Positions 27,441 to 36,584 of a stretch of 64,000 bases of DNA are shown piece after piece; the first letter of the stretch is position 1, and the number at the start of each line of letters is the position of its first letter. The translations under genes were made by a program, and so were the position numbers. This DNA is from an uncultured Psychroserpens sp. GTDB taxonomy: Bacteria; Bacteroidota; Bacteroidia; Flavobacteriales; Flavobacteriaceae. Where the stretch lies: the NCBI GenBank assembly GCA_947488655.1, contig CANKZZ010000005.1, forward strand, positions 248,001-312,000, written 5' to 3'. The notes under the pieces are model-generated. The model made no database searches. It had not been told where the DNA came from and saw only the letters and a program-made list of their open reading frames with translations.

Positions 27441-28676
27441 ATGTCAATCCTCATTACAAATATTAAAGAATTACTCCAAGTTAGAGATACTAACATTACA
27501 ATTGTAAAAGGTAAAGACATGAAAACCTTACCTATTCTAAAAAATGCATATGTTTTAATTGAGCATGATACTATTGTAGAGTTTGGCTGTATGGACGATT
27601 TTGAAAGTCTAGAAGCAGATGAAGTTATAGATGCTAAAGGTAAAATTGTTTTACCTGCCTGGTGCGATTCTCATACGCACATTGTTTATGCAGGTGATAG
27701 AACTCAAGAATTTGTAGATCGTATTAATGGTTTGTCTTACGAAGATATAGCCAATCGTGGTGGCGGAATTTTAAACTCTGCTGAGACTTTACAAAACACA
27801 TCAGAAGATGATTTGTACGCACAAGCAGCCAAACGACTTAGAGAGGTCATTAAATTAGGCACAGGAGCCATAGAAATAAAATCTGGTTATGGGCTAACTG
27901 TAGAAGCCGAATTAAAAATGCTTAGAGTTATTAAACGTTTAAAATTTGACTTTCCAATTCACATCAAACCTACATTATTAGCAGCTCATGCAATTCCTAA
28001 AGCGTTTAAAAATAATAAAGATGGTTTTATAGAGTTAGTCGTTAATGAAATGATACCAGCAGTTGCTAATGAAAAATTAGCAGATTATATAGATGTCTTT
28101 TGCGAAAAAGGTTACTTTGATTTAGAAGATACAAATCGTGTTTTAAGTGCTGGTATAAAACATGGATTAACCCCAAAAATACACGTCAATCAATTTAACG
28201 CTTTTGGAGGTGTATCATTAGGCGTAAAGCATAATGCACTATCTGTAGACCACTTAGAAGAACTTAGTGATGACGATATTAATGCACTACAACAATCTCA
28301 AACAATGCCAGTAGCCTTACCTTCTTGTTCTTATTTTTTGAGTATCCCATATACTCCTGGTAGAAAAATTATAGACGCAGGTTTACCTTTAGCTTTGGCA
28401 ACAGACTATAATCCTGGTTCTACTCCTAGCGGAAATATGAATTTTGTTGTTTCTACCGCATGTATAAAAATGAAATTAACACCAGAAGAAGCTATTAATG
28501 CAGCTACAATAAATGGTGCCTATGCTATGGGAATTTCTAATCTTTACGGTAGTATTTGTAGAGGTAAAAAAGCAAACCTAATTATAACTAAAGAACTACC
28601 AAATTACTATCATTTACCTTATGCTTTTGGAGATAATGCTATAGAAACCGTAATTATAAATGGTGAAAAATATTAA
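27441..28676 (+). CDS. hutI: Imidazolonepropionase
   Basis: Amidohydrolase of histidine breakdown, converting imidazolone-5-propionate to N-formimidoyl-L-glutamate; cytoplasmic. It has 411 residues. The metal-binding HxH is His78 and His80 in CDSHTHIVYAGDR. Further family segments are RGGGILNSAETL, KSGYGLTVEAELKMLRV and ATDYNPGSTPSGNM (catalytic Asp region). hutG lies about 1.6 kb away on the same strand, but hutH and hutU are not in the window. The gene overlaps the next by 17 bases. Confidence 0.93.
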   Translation: MSILITNIKELLQVRDTNITIVKGKDMKTLPILKNAYVLIEHDTIVEFGCMDDFESLEADEVIDAKGKIVLPAWCDSHTHIVYAGDRTQEFVDRINGLSYEDIANRGGGILNSAETLQNTSEDDLYAQAAKRLREVIKLGTGAIEIKSGYGLTVEAELKMLRVIKRLKFDFPIHIKPTLLAAHAIPKAFKNNKDGFIELVVNEMIPAVANEKLADYIDVFCEKGYFDLEDTNRVLSAGIKHGLTPKIHVNQFNAFGGVSLGVKHNALSVDHLEELSDDDINALQQSQTMPVALPSCSYFLSIPYTPGRKIIDAGLPLALATDYNPGSTPSGNMNFVVSTACIKMKLTPEEAINAATINGAYAMGISNLYGSICRGKKANLIITKELPNYYHLPYAFGDNAIETVIINGEKY

Positions 28677-29223
28677 TCTCACTAATCAAAAACCACTCTC
28701 GCAAAATTGTATAAAATTAGGACTAACCAACTTTTATTCGGTATATAAATATGTACAACAAATACCTTATGGTAGAAATTCTAACCGAAGTGATTATACG
28801 TTAATTTTAGAAGAAAATAAAGGGACCTGTTCTACTAAACATGCTTTTTTAAAAGCGTTTGCTTTAGAAAACGATTATAATAATATAGAGCTTTGCTTAG
28901 GTATTTTTAAAATGAACAGTACTAATACAATAAAAATTAGTAAAATTTTAAACACTTATAAATTAGATTATATACCAGAAGCACACTGTTATTTAAAGCT
29001 TAATGATATCATAAATGATGTTACATTTAACTCTAATAAGCTACCAATTTTTTCAAAGACGTTAATGCATGAAGAGTACATTATACCCAACCAAATTGGA
29101 AATTACAAAGTAAATATGCATCAAAAATTTATTAAATCCTGGATAGAGAAAGAAAATATAAGTTTGAACTTCGATAAAGTTTGGGAAATTAGAGAATTAT
29201 GTATTGCTCAACTTTCAGAATAA
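28660..29223 (+). CDS. Transglutaminase-like protein coupled to hutI
   Basis: A 187-residue protein without a signal peptide. It has a transglutaminase-like catalytic pattern: Cys57 in NKGTCSTKHAFLKAF, His109 in IPEAHCYLKL and Asp120 in NDVTF. This Cys-His-Asp order matches transglutaminase-core cysteine peptidases and related acyl transferases. The ATG sits inside the last codons of hutI, so translation is coupled. A job in histidine use is suggested only by position, and the substrate is unknown. It ends at a strong terminator. Confidence 0.65.
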   Translation: MVKNINLTNQKPLSQNCIKLGLTNFYSVYKYVQQIPYGRNSNRSDYTLILEENKGTCSTKHAFLKAFALENDYNNIELCLGIFKMNSTNTIKISKILNTYKLDYIPEAHCYLKLNDIINDVTFNSNKLPIFSKTLMHEEYIIPNQIGNYKVNMHQKFIKSWIEKENISLNFDKVWEIRELCIAQLSE

Positions 29224-29259
29224 AAAAACCCGAAAGCTTAAATCAACTTTCGGGTTTTT
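29224..29259. terminator. Bidirectional rho-independent terminator
   Basis: The 13-bp stem AAAAACCCGAAAG / CTTTCGGGTTTTT has a ten-base loop and T runs on both strands. It lies between the convergent transglutaminase-like gene and the coiled-coil gene. Confidence 0.9.
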
Positions 29260-29281
29260 AACCTTACCTATAATATTAAAT

Positions 29282-30163
29282 CTATTTCAGTGTAAACTCT
29301 GAAGAAGAAATTAATTCTTTATTATTAAAGACATTTACGATATAACGTCCTTTTTCAAACTCTCCATTTGGAGCTACAAACTCACAAATATTTAAGTTTC
29401 TATTTTCGTAATTAAACTTGCTAATTAAGCTATAATTTAAAACTGTATCATCAAATTGAATTTGCTCATTAGAACCAAGTACATTGCTCTTAGGATCTAA
29501 AACCTGTACATATAATTCTTTATCGCCAGATCCAACTAATCTATTTTTTGCCACTGTGTAACAAACTCTAATTTTGTCACTACGTCTTGCACGTTCAGTA
29601 GGTATTAATTTACCAGAGCTTCTTTCTATAACTCCAAAACCTTTAAGATCTGTAGTTTGTAAAACCGCTGCATTTTCAACAACCTCTGCTAATTGTGTAT
29701 TTTGAACTAAAAGAGAATCTGTAAAAACAGTACGTTCTGCTAATTGAACATTAGTACTATCTAAAGTAGAAGCTAATAAAGAATTCTCTACTTTAAGTTT
29801 CCCGTTTTCTTCCATTAAAACGTTCATTTCTTCTTGTAAAGCCATGAATCTCTTTTTATATCTCCATAAACTGCTTACACTGTTTTGAGATATTTTTAAT
29901 GAATCCATTAAACCTTGTATACGTCCTCTAGCTTCTTCTAAACGCTCGTTAGAAACTTCATTTTCTCCAATAGCAACGTCATATTGTTTTGCCATTGTAC
30001 TCAAGTCTGCCATTACTTGTTCTTTCTCACGCATTAAAGACGCCTCATTTTCTTTTTTCTCGTTATAGAGCTTAGATGTGTAAAATCCTGTACCTAAAAA
30101 TAATGCTAGTAATATACCTAAAGCAATTTTTAACCCTGTACCCTTACTATTTGAATTTTCCAT
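29282..30163 (-). CDS. Membrane-anchored coiled-coil protein
   Basis: Unrecognised 293-residue protein. One N-terminal transmembrane helix (about residues 11-29) is followed by a long coiled coil (about 30-165, heptads rich in Glu, Leu, Lys and Gln). A compact beta-rich C-terminal domain of about 110 residues has the conserved-looking segments RARRSDKIRVCYTVAKN and GRYIVNVFNNKELI. The topology suggests a type II anchor with a periplasmic rod and head. This is a common flavobacterial hypothetical, but I know no function. Divergent from hutG, with 118 bases between the starts. Confidence 0.65.
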   Translation of the reverse strand: MENSNSKGTGLKIALGILLALFLGTGFYTSKLYNEKKENEASLMREKEQVMADLSTMAKQYDVAIGENEVSNERLEEARGRIQGLMDSLKISQNSVSSLWRYKKRFMALQEEMNVLMEENGKLKVENSLLASTLDSTNVQLAERTVFTDSLLVQNTQLAEVVENAAVLQTTDLKGFGVIERSSGKLIPTERARRSDKIRVCYTVAKNRLVGSGDKELYVQVLDPKSNVLGSNEQIQFDDTVLNYSLISKFNYENRNLNICEFVAPNGEFEKGRYIVNVFNNKELISSSEFTLK

Positions 30164-30281
30164 AAGTTACTTTTATTTAAATTATTTTAAAAAGTTAATC
30201 TTTTAATTTTAGTTAATAGTTATTGATGTTGAAAATAAAAAAACTGTACTTTTAATTCGCCAAAATTAAACAATTTTGTTA

Positions 30282-31304
30282 ATGGAAAACTTAAAACTTT
30301 TTACAACTTCAGATTTAAACACTATTCTGAAAAAACGTCCTAAAGAAACCAAACTAGGAGAGCACATATTATTGTTTTCTAACCTTGATAATATATACGA
30401 TCAAATGTTAAAATTGGACGTTTCATATGTGATTTTTGGTATAAAAGAAGATGTTGGAGTCTTTGCTAACCATGGTAATACAGGGACATACAAAGCATGG
30501 GAGGCTACAATTAAAATTTTGTTAAACGTACAGAGTAATGCTCATACCTATGCCAAAAAAATAGCTATTTTAGGTAGTTTAGAATTTGAGAAGTACCAAA
30601 GTAAAATATCAGAACTTGATCAAAATAATAAAAAAGATATTGCGAAGGCACGCAAAAAAGTGTCTAAAATTGATGCATCTGTCTCTTACTTAGTATCACA
30701 AATTGTTAGTGCAGGTAAAATACCTATAATTGTTGGTGGTGGACATAATAATGCCTACGGAAATATTAAGGGCACAGCACTCGCGCTAAAAAAACCTATT
30801 AATGCTATAAATTTTGATGCTCATCACGATTTTAGAGCAGAAGAAGGCAGACATAGTGGTAACGGTTTTAGTTATGCTTTTGCTCAAGGATTTTTAAAAA
30901 ATTATTTCATATTTGGATTACATGAAAATTACACATCTGATAGGATTTTTAAAACCTTAAAAAAAGTGAAAAATGTAAAATATAATACGTTTGAAAGTAT
31001 GATGGTGAGAAGAGAATCCTCTTTTGATGCCGAAATGAAAATTGCTTTAGAGCACGTTGCTCAAAACCCTTTTGGCTTAGAAATAGATTGTGATGCCATA
31101 CAAGACATACCAAGTAGTGCTATGACTCCTAGCGGATTTGCAGTAAACAAAGCAAGAGCTTTTGTAAATTATTATGGTAAGCAAAAATTAGTATCGTACT
31201 TACATATTTGTGAAGCTGCTCCAACTCCAGAAACCGAAGTTAAAGTGGGTAAACTTATTTCTTATCTTATAACAGATTTTATTAGAGCACATGAAGGCAT
31301 TTGA
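30282..31304 (+). CDS. hutG: Formimidoylglutamase-like ureohydrolase
   Basis: Arginase/ureohydrolase family enzyme, 340 residues from the ATG at 30282 (an in-frame TTG two codons upstream is less likely). It probably cleaves N-formimidoyl-glutamate to glutamate and formamide, completing histidine degradation begun by HutI. Metal-site segments are VGGGHNNAYGN, NFDAHHDFR and EIDCDAI. In the first, the usual GGDHS aspartate is replaced by Gly, so metal binding may differ from arginase. The gene overlaps the following GNAT gene by 14 bases. Confidence 0.8.
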   Translation: MENLKLFTTSDLNTILKKRPKETKLGEHILLFSNLDNIYDQMLKLDVSYVIFGIKEDVGVFANHGNTGTYKAWEATIKILLNVQSNAHTYAKKIAILGSLEFEKYQSKISELDQNNKKDIAKARKKVSKIDASVSYLVSQIVSAGKIPIIVGGGHNNAYGNIKGTALALKKPINAINFDAHHDFRAEEGRHSGNGFSYAFAQGFLKNYFIFGLHENYTSDRIFKTLKKVKNVKYNTFESMMVRRESSFDAEMKIALEHVAQNPFGLEIDCDAIQDIPSSAMTPSGFAVNKARAFVNYYGKQKLVSYLHICEAAPTPETEVKVGKLISYLITDFIRAHEGI

Positions 31305-31761
31305 AATTATTCCGTTTAAAAACACATATACTAAAGACTTCTATAAATTAAATATAGAGTGGTTAGAAACCTATTTCTACGTTGAGTCTTTTGATGAAGA
31401 AGTATTAAGCAAACCAGAAACATATATCATTAATAAAGGTGGTCATATATTTTTTGCAGTAGCTAATAAAAAGGTTTTAGGCACAGTAGCTTTGATGCCA
31501 ACTAAAGACCCTAGGGTTTTTGAATTGACTAAAATGGCTGTTTCGCCTGAGCAACGAGGTCAAAAAATTGGACAACACCTTCTCCAACATTGTATAGATT
31601 TTGCACAAACAAATAATTATAAAGCGCTCATGCTCTACTCTGCCACCAAACTAGAAAACGCTATTTATATTTATAGAAAGTTTGGATTTAAAGAGTTGGA
31701 GTTAGAAAAAAACAGTCCATACGATAGAAGTGATATTAAAATGGAATTGAAATTAGTGTAG
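31291..31761 (+). CDS. GNAT family N-acetyltransferase
   Basis: A 156-residue acetyltransferase with the GNAT core: HIFFAVANKKVLGTVALMP (motif D/A), LTKMAVSPEQRGQKIGQHLL containing the acetyl-CoA loop Q/RxxGxG/A, and a C-terminal YRKFGFKE segment. It is translationally coupled to hutG and converges on, and overlaps by nine bases, the next minus-strand gene. The acceptor is unknown. Cytoplasmic. Confidence 0.82.
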   Translation: MKAFEIIPFKNTYTKDFYKLNIEWLETYFYVESFDEEVLSKPETYIINKGGHIFFAVANKKVLGTVALMPTKDPRVFELTKMAVSPEQRGQKIGQHLLQHCIDFAQTNNYKALMLYSATKLENAIYIYRKFGFKELELEKNSPYDRSDIKMELKLV

Positions 31762-32250
31762 CGTATTTTGTAAGAGTTCATCTAATTCAACACAGTACGT
31801 ATTATTTTCATCACACAATCCAACTAACGTTTCTAATAGTAATTGATTGACAGTTTCATCGTTAGGATTAATAGCTAATGCTAGTTTAAACTCTGAATGT
31901 GCACCTTTCAAATTATTAGAGAGCAACCTATTTTTTCCAGATTTCATTAAAAAGTTAAATGCGTTTTCATCTAATCTAACTTTACGTTTTTCCAGTTGCG
32001 CAGCTCTCTCATTATGGTAATCTGTGAAATTTGGAACCATATAAAATATACCAAAAGTGATTAAGACGACAATAAGTAAGCTCAATCCAATATAAATTTC
32101 ACTTTTGTTTTTTGATGGTTGTAGTTTAAAAACCCTATTATAAGTAGTAAGTGTATTGCAAGTTGGGATGCGTTTTCTTTTAGAAAACACTTTTCTTGGA
32201 CCTTGTTTATAAATCCAAGAAGCCATACCAAATCCCATGTAACCTCCCAT
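31753..32250 (-). CDS. Predicted single-pass membrane protein with short TPR-like region
   Basis: Unrecognised 165-residue protein. A basic N-terminal half is followed by one transmembrane helix (about residues 53-72) and a soluble C-terminal part. That part (FNFLMKSGKNRLLSNNLKGAHSEFKLALAINPNDETVNQLL) looks like a single tetratricopeptide-type helix pair. Two Cys and several acidic residues end the protein. It is the last gene of the minus-strand run from the AAA+ locus, but a dispersed-repeat-like sequence separates it from the 565-residue gene upstream. An initiator further in cannot be excluded. Confidence 0.5.
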   Translation of the reverse strand: MGGYMGFGMASWIYKQGPRKVFSKRKRIPTCNTLTTYNRVFKLQPSKNKSEIYIGLSLLIVVLITFGIFYMVPNFTDYHNERAAQLEKRKVRLDENAFNFLMKSGKNRLLSNNLKGAHSEFKLALAINPNDETVNQLLLETLVGLCDENNTYCVELDELLQNTLH

Positions 32251-32316
32251 AATAGACTTTACTTATAAGTCTGAAAATCATGGGTTTTGTTACGAGAATT
32301 GAGATGTATTTCTTGT

Positions 32317-32346
32317 GAGATTCCTCCTATCGTCGGAATGACAAAA
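32317..32346. repeat. Dispersed-repeat-like intergenic palindrome
   Basis: On the minus strand the element reads TTTTGTCATTCCGACG, then ATAGGAGGAATCTC. It has an ATTCC/GGAAT inverted core and closely resembles the GTCATTCCGA-type short intergenic repeats I recall from Bacteroidota genomes. A hairpin (AGACTT/AAGTCT, 32254-32272) lies beside it in the same 116-base gap. Confidence 0.5.
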
Positions 32347-32366
32347 TTCATTAAAATTTTTGAGGA

Positions 32367-34064
32367 TTAATTGTTTTTATCCAAAGCCTTTAAAGAATCC
32401 AATTTACGCTGTAAAGCTTCAATTTCAGAAGTATTCTTGTTCACTTTTGGAATCACTGTTAATGAGTCTACCATACTTTGCAAATCTTCATCTGTGATTT
32501 CTTTTTGATAATAATAACCAATGCCTTCACTAGCTCTCCAAGCTTCTCCTAGTTGATTATAAACGTCCTCGTCCCATGTACTTGGATGTTTAACATCAAT
32601 CCATATTACATCCTTATACTCACTATCAATTAACACCAAATCTGGTGTTGCAGAGCCATCAAATTGTTGTGCATTGGTATCACTAATTGCAGAGATGGTG
32701 CCTAAAAAAAACATGCGTTTACGTCCAGCTATATCTTTGATGTATGGTCTAAATTCTACTGGTGTGTTGGCGGTCCAATCTATTTCTTTTCTAGACTCTT
32801 TTACTTTTAAAGGCATTGCAGATACACCTGCATACCCTTGTTTTTTTGTGGCATGGTCGTAGTAGTATAATTTATCTGTTCCATCTGCTGGTACAAATAC
32901 ACTATAACTTAAAGCTGTACGCTCAGACCCAATTGGCTCAAGACCAAACCAGTGATAAAGACCACTGTATGCATCACTCTCTGATCCTGCAAAATCAAAA
33001 TCGGTAACGTAAGGTTGTTGATTTTGATCTTTTGGCATTTCGGGAATTTTCACCGCTGTTTCCATATTCCAAGGTAAGGGATCACTAAAACCTCCTAAGA
33101 ATTTTAATGATTCTGCCTGTAATTGCGACACTTTTTCTGCCAGAGTGTTTTGTTTATTGAGGTACGGGTAATTTTTCATATCATCTGGAGAAATATAAGT
33201 CCCTTTACCAATTGCTATGCGCTCTAAATAATCATTGAAATCGTGCTCGCCATTTTCTATAACCATTACGCCTCCAAAACTTGGATAAGGGAAGAAAAAA
33301 CCTTTCCATTTTATTAAACTTACTACTTGTACCCATTCTCCCGAATCATTTTTCATATAAAATGTATCACTTGGTTCGTAATTAAAAAGCATCCAAGGAT
33401 TAAAACGCTGTACAACTGCGTTATAAGTATTGCGACTAAATTTTAAAGATTCTCCAATGGAAAAAGTTACAGGTATTCTATTTTGATTAGAAAAACGCGG
33501 AAAAGGAGTTGTACTTGATACTGCAAAAACTTCTTCTGTATTATCACTTATTTGCTGCATGACATATTTTTCAGAAGGTTGTATGGCCATCGTCCATTTA
33601 TTCTCATCATCAACACGTACTAAATGCGGTAATGAAACATCTTTGGTCTCGCCTACACTCTCATTAGCCATAGAAAAAATGTTACGCAAAGGCTGTATAC
33701 GTTCATTACGTGTTAAAGGCAAATCGTTAATTTCTACTTTATTTAAATCGTTAAATACATTATAGGTTTTCATGTAATCATACATCTTATAATGCCATCC
33801 TGCTATATAAATGAGTCCAAAAAATATTAAGAGTAGTGCTAAAATACCCAAGCGCTTTCCAGTACTGGCAGAACTTCGAAACTTTTTAAGGCCAAAAAAT
33901 AATACAACTAGACTTAATAGTATGATGAATATATATTTCCGTAGAAATAATAATCCAGGTTGGTAATCATCTCTAAATGCAAACAGTGCAATAAGTATTA
34001 TTAAACTTAGTACAACGGTTATGATTTTTTGCTTCGTGCCTTTATTCCAGTATGATTTGATCAT
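32367..34064 (-). CDS. Large membrane protein of the AAA+/coiled-coil locus
   Basis: Unrecognised 565-residue protein. Three transmembrane helices lie in the first 90 residues (about 13-29, 43-59, 71-89). A large, soluble, probably extracytoplasmic domain of about 470 residues follows, rich in aromatic and Asp/Asn residues, with segments such as YVTDFDFAGSESDAYSGLYH and DGSATPDLVLIDSEYKDVIW. The end is a short coiled-coil-like heptad stretch (IEALQRKLDSLKAL). It shares orientation with the AAA+ locus upstream, but a 113-base repeat-bearing gap intervenes, so it may have its own promoter. No function is claimed. Confidence 0.7.
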   Translation of the reverse strand: MIKSYWNKGTKQKIITVVLSLIILIALFAFRDDYQPGLLFLRKYIFIILLSLVVLFFGLKKFRSSASTGKRLGILALLLIFFGLIYIAGWHYKMYDYMKTYNVFNDLNKVEINDLPLTRNERIQPLRNIFSMANESVGETKDVSLPHLVRVDDENKWTMAIQPSEKYVMQQISDNTEEVFAVSSTTPFPRFSNQNRIPVTFSIGESLKFSRNTYNAVVQRFNPWMLFNYEPSDTFYMKNDSGEWVQVVSLIKWKGFFFPYPSFGGVMVIENGEHDFNDYLERIAIGKGTYISPDDMKNYPYLNKQNTLAEKVSQLQAESLKFLGGFSDPLPWNMETAVKIPEMPKDQNQQPYVTDFDFAGSESDAYSGLYHWFGLEPIGSERTALSYSVFVPADGTDKLYYYDHATKKQGYAGVSAMPLKVKESRKEIDWTANTPVEFRPYIKDIAGRKRMFFLGTISAISDTNAQQFDGSATPDLVLIDSEYKDVIWIDVKHPSTWDEDVYNQLGEAWRASEGIGYYYQKEITDEDLQSMVDSLTVIPKVNKNTSEIEALQRKLDSLKALDKNN

Positions 34065-34076
34065 AGGTTATGTTTT

Positions 34077-34166
34077 GTCATTGCATATTACGCTTAGAAG
34101 CGTCGTGTGGCAATTAATTGTGTTAGTTTTTAACTTTGATAATAAAATCCTAAACGAGTTTGGGAT
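34077..34166. repeat. Two dispersed-repeat-like palindromes
   Basis: Bases 34077-34123 have an ATTGC/GCAAT outer inverted repeat and an inner ACGCTT/AAGCGT pair, like the GTCATTGCG...GCAAT family of short intergenic repeats. Bases 34147-34166 pair ATCCTAAAC with GTTTGGGAT (one wobble) and resemble the ATCCTGAAC...GTTCAGGAT elements. On the minus strand the second is followed by T-rich sequence and may act as a terminator. Confidence 0.5.
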
Positions 34167-34177
34167 GATAGTATCTG

Positions 34178-34720
34178 TTACATGAGTCCTTTGTCTTTTA
34201 GACGATCTCGTGCAGATTTTTCGTTCATAGTTTTTGAAGGCTCGGTTTTTATCTCTTCCTTCGCTTCTTCTACAACTTTAGCGTCTCTAGTTTTTAAATC
34301 TTCTATAAAGTCTTTTCCTTTTTCTACAGCATTATCAAATTTATCTTCTAAAGATTCACTTTGCTCTTCAATGACTTGTCCCGATTTTAAAACAAAATTT
34401 GCTAAGTATGTTCCTAACAAAGTCCCAACTGCAAACGATGCAAATGCCGAAATACCAAGATAACTTCCAAATATAGATATTGGTGTTAGAAACTCTATAA
34501 TTAGCGCTGCAATTAATACTAAAGTTACTATAAATAATGTGCGAGGTATTAAGGATCTTTGATAAATGAAGCCTTTTTTACTATTAGGAGCCATTTGCAA
34601 CTCTTTGCTATTAACTGCTTTATTTACAAAACGATACATCCCATTACCATTAGATTCTCTCCAATACAAGAAAATGCCAAAAAGTATTGCTGCTATAAAT
34701 ATTATAATTTCTATTCCCAT
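34178..34720 (-). CDS. Membrane protein of the AAA+/coiled-coil locus
   Basis: Unrecognised 180-residue protein with three hydrophobic segments (about residues 3-21, 60-77 and 82-111). A charged helical C-terminus of about 65 residues (EEQSESLEDKFDNAVEKGKD and further) ends in KSARDRLKDKGLM. Inner-membrane with a cytoplasmic tail is the likely topology. It lies 44 bases after the 411-residue gene on the same strand, so it is probably in the same transcript. The tail might contact the ATPase or the coiled-coil protein of the locus; this is inference. Confidence 0.65.
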   Translation of the reverse strand: MGIEIIIFIAAILFGIFLYWRESNGNGMYRFVNKAVNSKELQMAPNSKKGFIYQRSLIPRTLFIVTLVLIAALIIEFLTPISIFGSYLGISAFASFAVGTLLGTYLANFVLKSGQVIEEQSESLEDKFDNAVEKGKDFIEDLKTRDAKVVEEAKEEIKTEPSKTMNEKSARDRLKDKGLM

Positions 34721-34764
34721 GGTTGTTGGTTTTAATGATGCTTTATAAAATTAGTCTAATTTTG

Positions 34765-36000
34765 TTAAATATTGTTACTAATTCTCTCAATAACCCAGTC
34801 TTTTAATGAATCATCCCAGGTTTTATATTGTTCGTAAAATTCTTCTTTATCATACCAATACAAGAATAAAACATCTTTAGGAGCTATATTTACAAGTAAT
34901 TTCCAAATTAAGTCTTGATGATTTGGATGTAAACTAGAATGTGGCTCATGCAATGCTTCAAATAACTCATTATCTACAATATCTGAAATTTTATATTGAT
35001 TGCTACTTTCTAATTTTTCTAAATAACGCTCAACACTCATTACCTTTTTACGAGTCTCAATATCTACCTTATTTAAATAACTCTTAAACAGTAAAGGGTC
35101 ATTTAAAATATCTCGTATTGGATGTTGCGTATCTTTTAAGTGTTGTGCAAATTCAAATTTCTTAATACGTTCATAACGCTTAGTTTTTACAACCTCTTCT
35201 AAATCATACGCAATAATGATATGATCTCTAAGTTTTTCTATAAGCTCTGGTTGTGAAATATGAAAAATCATCACATCATGAAGTGTATCTTTGATTGCTG
35301 CTTTGTACCATTTCATGTCTTCAAAAACTACAATTGGCGATATGAAATCTCGTAACACATAAACGCCTCCAAAAGACTTGGTATAAAATGAATCTGTCAC
35401 ATAATTTACAGATCGTAACTCCAGATCTCGCTCTCTTAAGTCGCCATATTTATTGGCAGATTCTAACAACGCATTATGCAAGCCTTCATCAATAAAATTA
35501 TTACCCGTTTTAAACTTTTCTATAAGTGCTAATTGCTCTTCTCTAACATGATCTAAATTATCAATGAGATGAAATTTAATAGTAACAATTTGATATCTTA
35601 AAACATCTAAGGGCTCATAAAAAGCATCTATACTTTGATCAAAATCTATACAAATAGCCGAGTCTCTGGTAATATCATTTATACGCTCTCCATGCACTTT
35701 AAATACAGATTGCATCATTTCTCTATCAAAAGTATGATAAGGTAGATAGACCGGTTTTTTATTCTGTAAAGGAGAAATGATAATCCCGTGAGGATTAGAC
35801 TCTCCATTACACAAATAATTAGCTTCATTTTTTTCTTCGGCAATCTCTGGACTCCAACCAATACCATCTATATTAAAATGAGTGAGTTTAGTCTCTGTAA
35901 AACCTAGCTTTTTTAAACATTTATTATAACGCTCAACTAGTTTTCCACTTACAGGAATTAATTCACTTCTATATAAATTTGCTGCTTTTAGTTTTTGCAT
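34765..36000 (-). CDS. Conserved hypothetical protein of the AAA+/coiled-coil locus
   Basis: A 411-residue soluble protein without signal peptide or membrane segment. I recognise it only as a Bacteroidota conserved hypothetical (possibly a DUF6638-type family; not certain). It is mixed alpha/beta in the N-terminal half (FNIDGIGWSPEIAEEKNEAN) and strongly helical from about residue 150 on. Trp and Tyr are common near the C-terminus (DVLFLYWYDKEEFYEQYKTWD). Only two bases separate it from the Nudix gene upstream, which strongly implies cotranscription and a shared role with the AAA+ ATPase. Confidence 0.7.
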   Translation of the reverse strand: MQKLKAANLYRSELIPVSGKLVERYNKCLKKLGFTETKLTHFNIDGIGWSPEIAEEKNEANYLCNGESNPHGIIISPLQNKKPVYLPYHTFDREMMQSVFKVHGERINDITRDSAICIDFDQSIDAFYEPLDVLRYQIVTIKFHLIDNLDHVREEQLALIEKFKTGNNFIDEGLHNALLESANKYGDLRERDLELRSVNYVTDSFYTKSFGGVYVLRDFISPIVVFEDMKWYKAAIKDTLHDVMIFHISQPELIEKLRDHIIIAYDLEEVVKTKRYERIKKFEFAQHLKDTQHPIRDILNDPLLFKSYLNKVDIETRKKVMSVERYLEKLESSNQYKISDIVDNELFEALHEPHSSLHPNHQDLIWKLLVNIAPKDVLFLYWYDKEEFYEQYKTWDDSLKDWVIERISNNI

Positions 36001-36002
36001 TT

Positions 36003-36584
36003 TTAATCTAATACCTTTTGTATTTGTAAATATTGTAATAACATAATTGACTTAGCATCAATTATTTCACCTTGCTCTATCATTGTAATAGCATCCCAAA
36101 ATGGTAATTCTAAAACTTCAATATCTTCGTCCTCACTGTCTAAGCCTCCTCCATTATTAACTTTCATTTCTTCGGAATACTCAGCAACAAATAGATACAT
36201 TTTTTCGGTCAATGCACCTGGTGATGTGTAAGCTGTAAGAACTTGCTGAGCATTTTCAATTCTATAACCAACTTCCTCTTCTGTTTCTCTTAAGATGGTT
36301 TCAATAGGGCTTTCATTTCCATCAATGGCTCCTGCACATACCTCAATAGACATACCTTCAAGTTGATTGTTTTCATAAACTGGCATTCTAAACTGCTTGG
36401 TTAAAATTACAGTTCCTTTTTTAGAATTATATAACAAAATTGCTGCGCCATTGCCTCTATTATAAGTTTCTCTTGATAAACGTTTCCATTCACCATTTTT
36501 AAATTTATAATCGTAATCTATACGATCTAATGTAGCCCAATCATTAGATAAATTAGTTTTTTTTATGTTTTTTAAATTATGCAT
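36003..36584 (-). CDS. Nudix hydrolase (ADP-ribose/GDP-mannose pyrophosphatase type)
   Basis: Hydrolyses nucleoside diphosphates linked to another moiety. The 193-residue protein has a full Nudix box GAIDGNESPIETILRETEEE plus VGY (residues 85-107, with the REtxEE core). Before it lies the ILLYNSKKGTVILTKQFRMP strand typical of the ADP-ribose pyrophosphatase branch, and YTSPGALTEKMYLFVAEY follows. Its ATG directly abuts the stop codon of the AAA+ ATPase gene with no spacer, and the next gene is two bases on. This placement suggests a dedicated job within the locus, for example removing a nucleotide signal; that is inference. Cytoplasmic. Confidence 0.88.
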   Translation of the reverse strand: MHNLKNIKKTNLSNDWATLDRIDYDYKFKNGEWKRLSRETYNRGNGAAILLYNSKKGTVILTKQFRMPVYENNQLEGMSIEVCAGAIDGNESPIETILRETEEEVGYRIENAQQVLTAYTSPGALTEKMYLFVAEYSEEMKVNNGGGLDSEDEDIEVLELPFWDAITMIEQGEIIDAKSIMLLQYLQIQKVLD

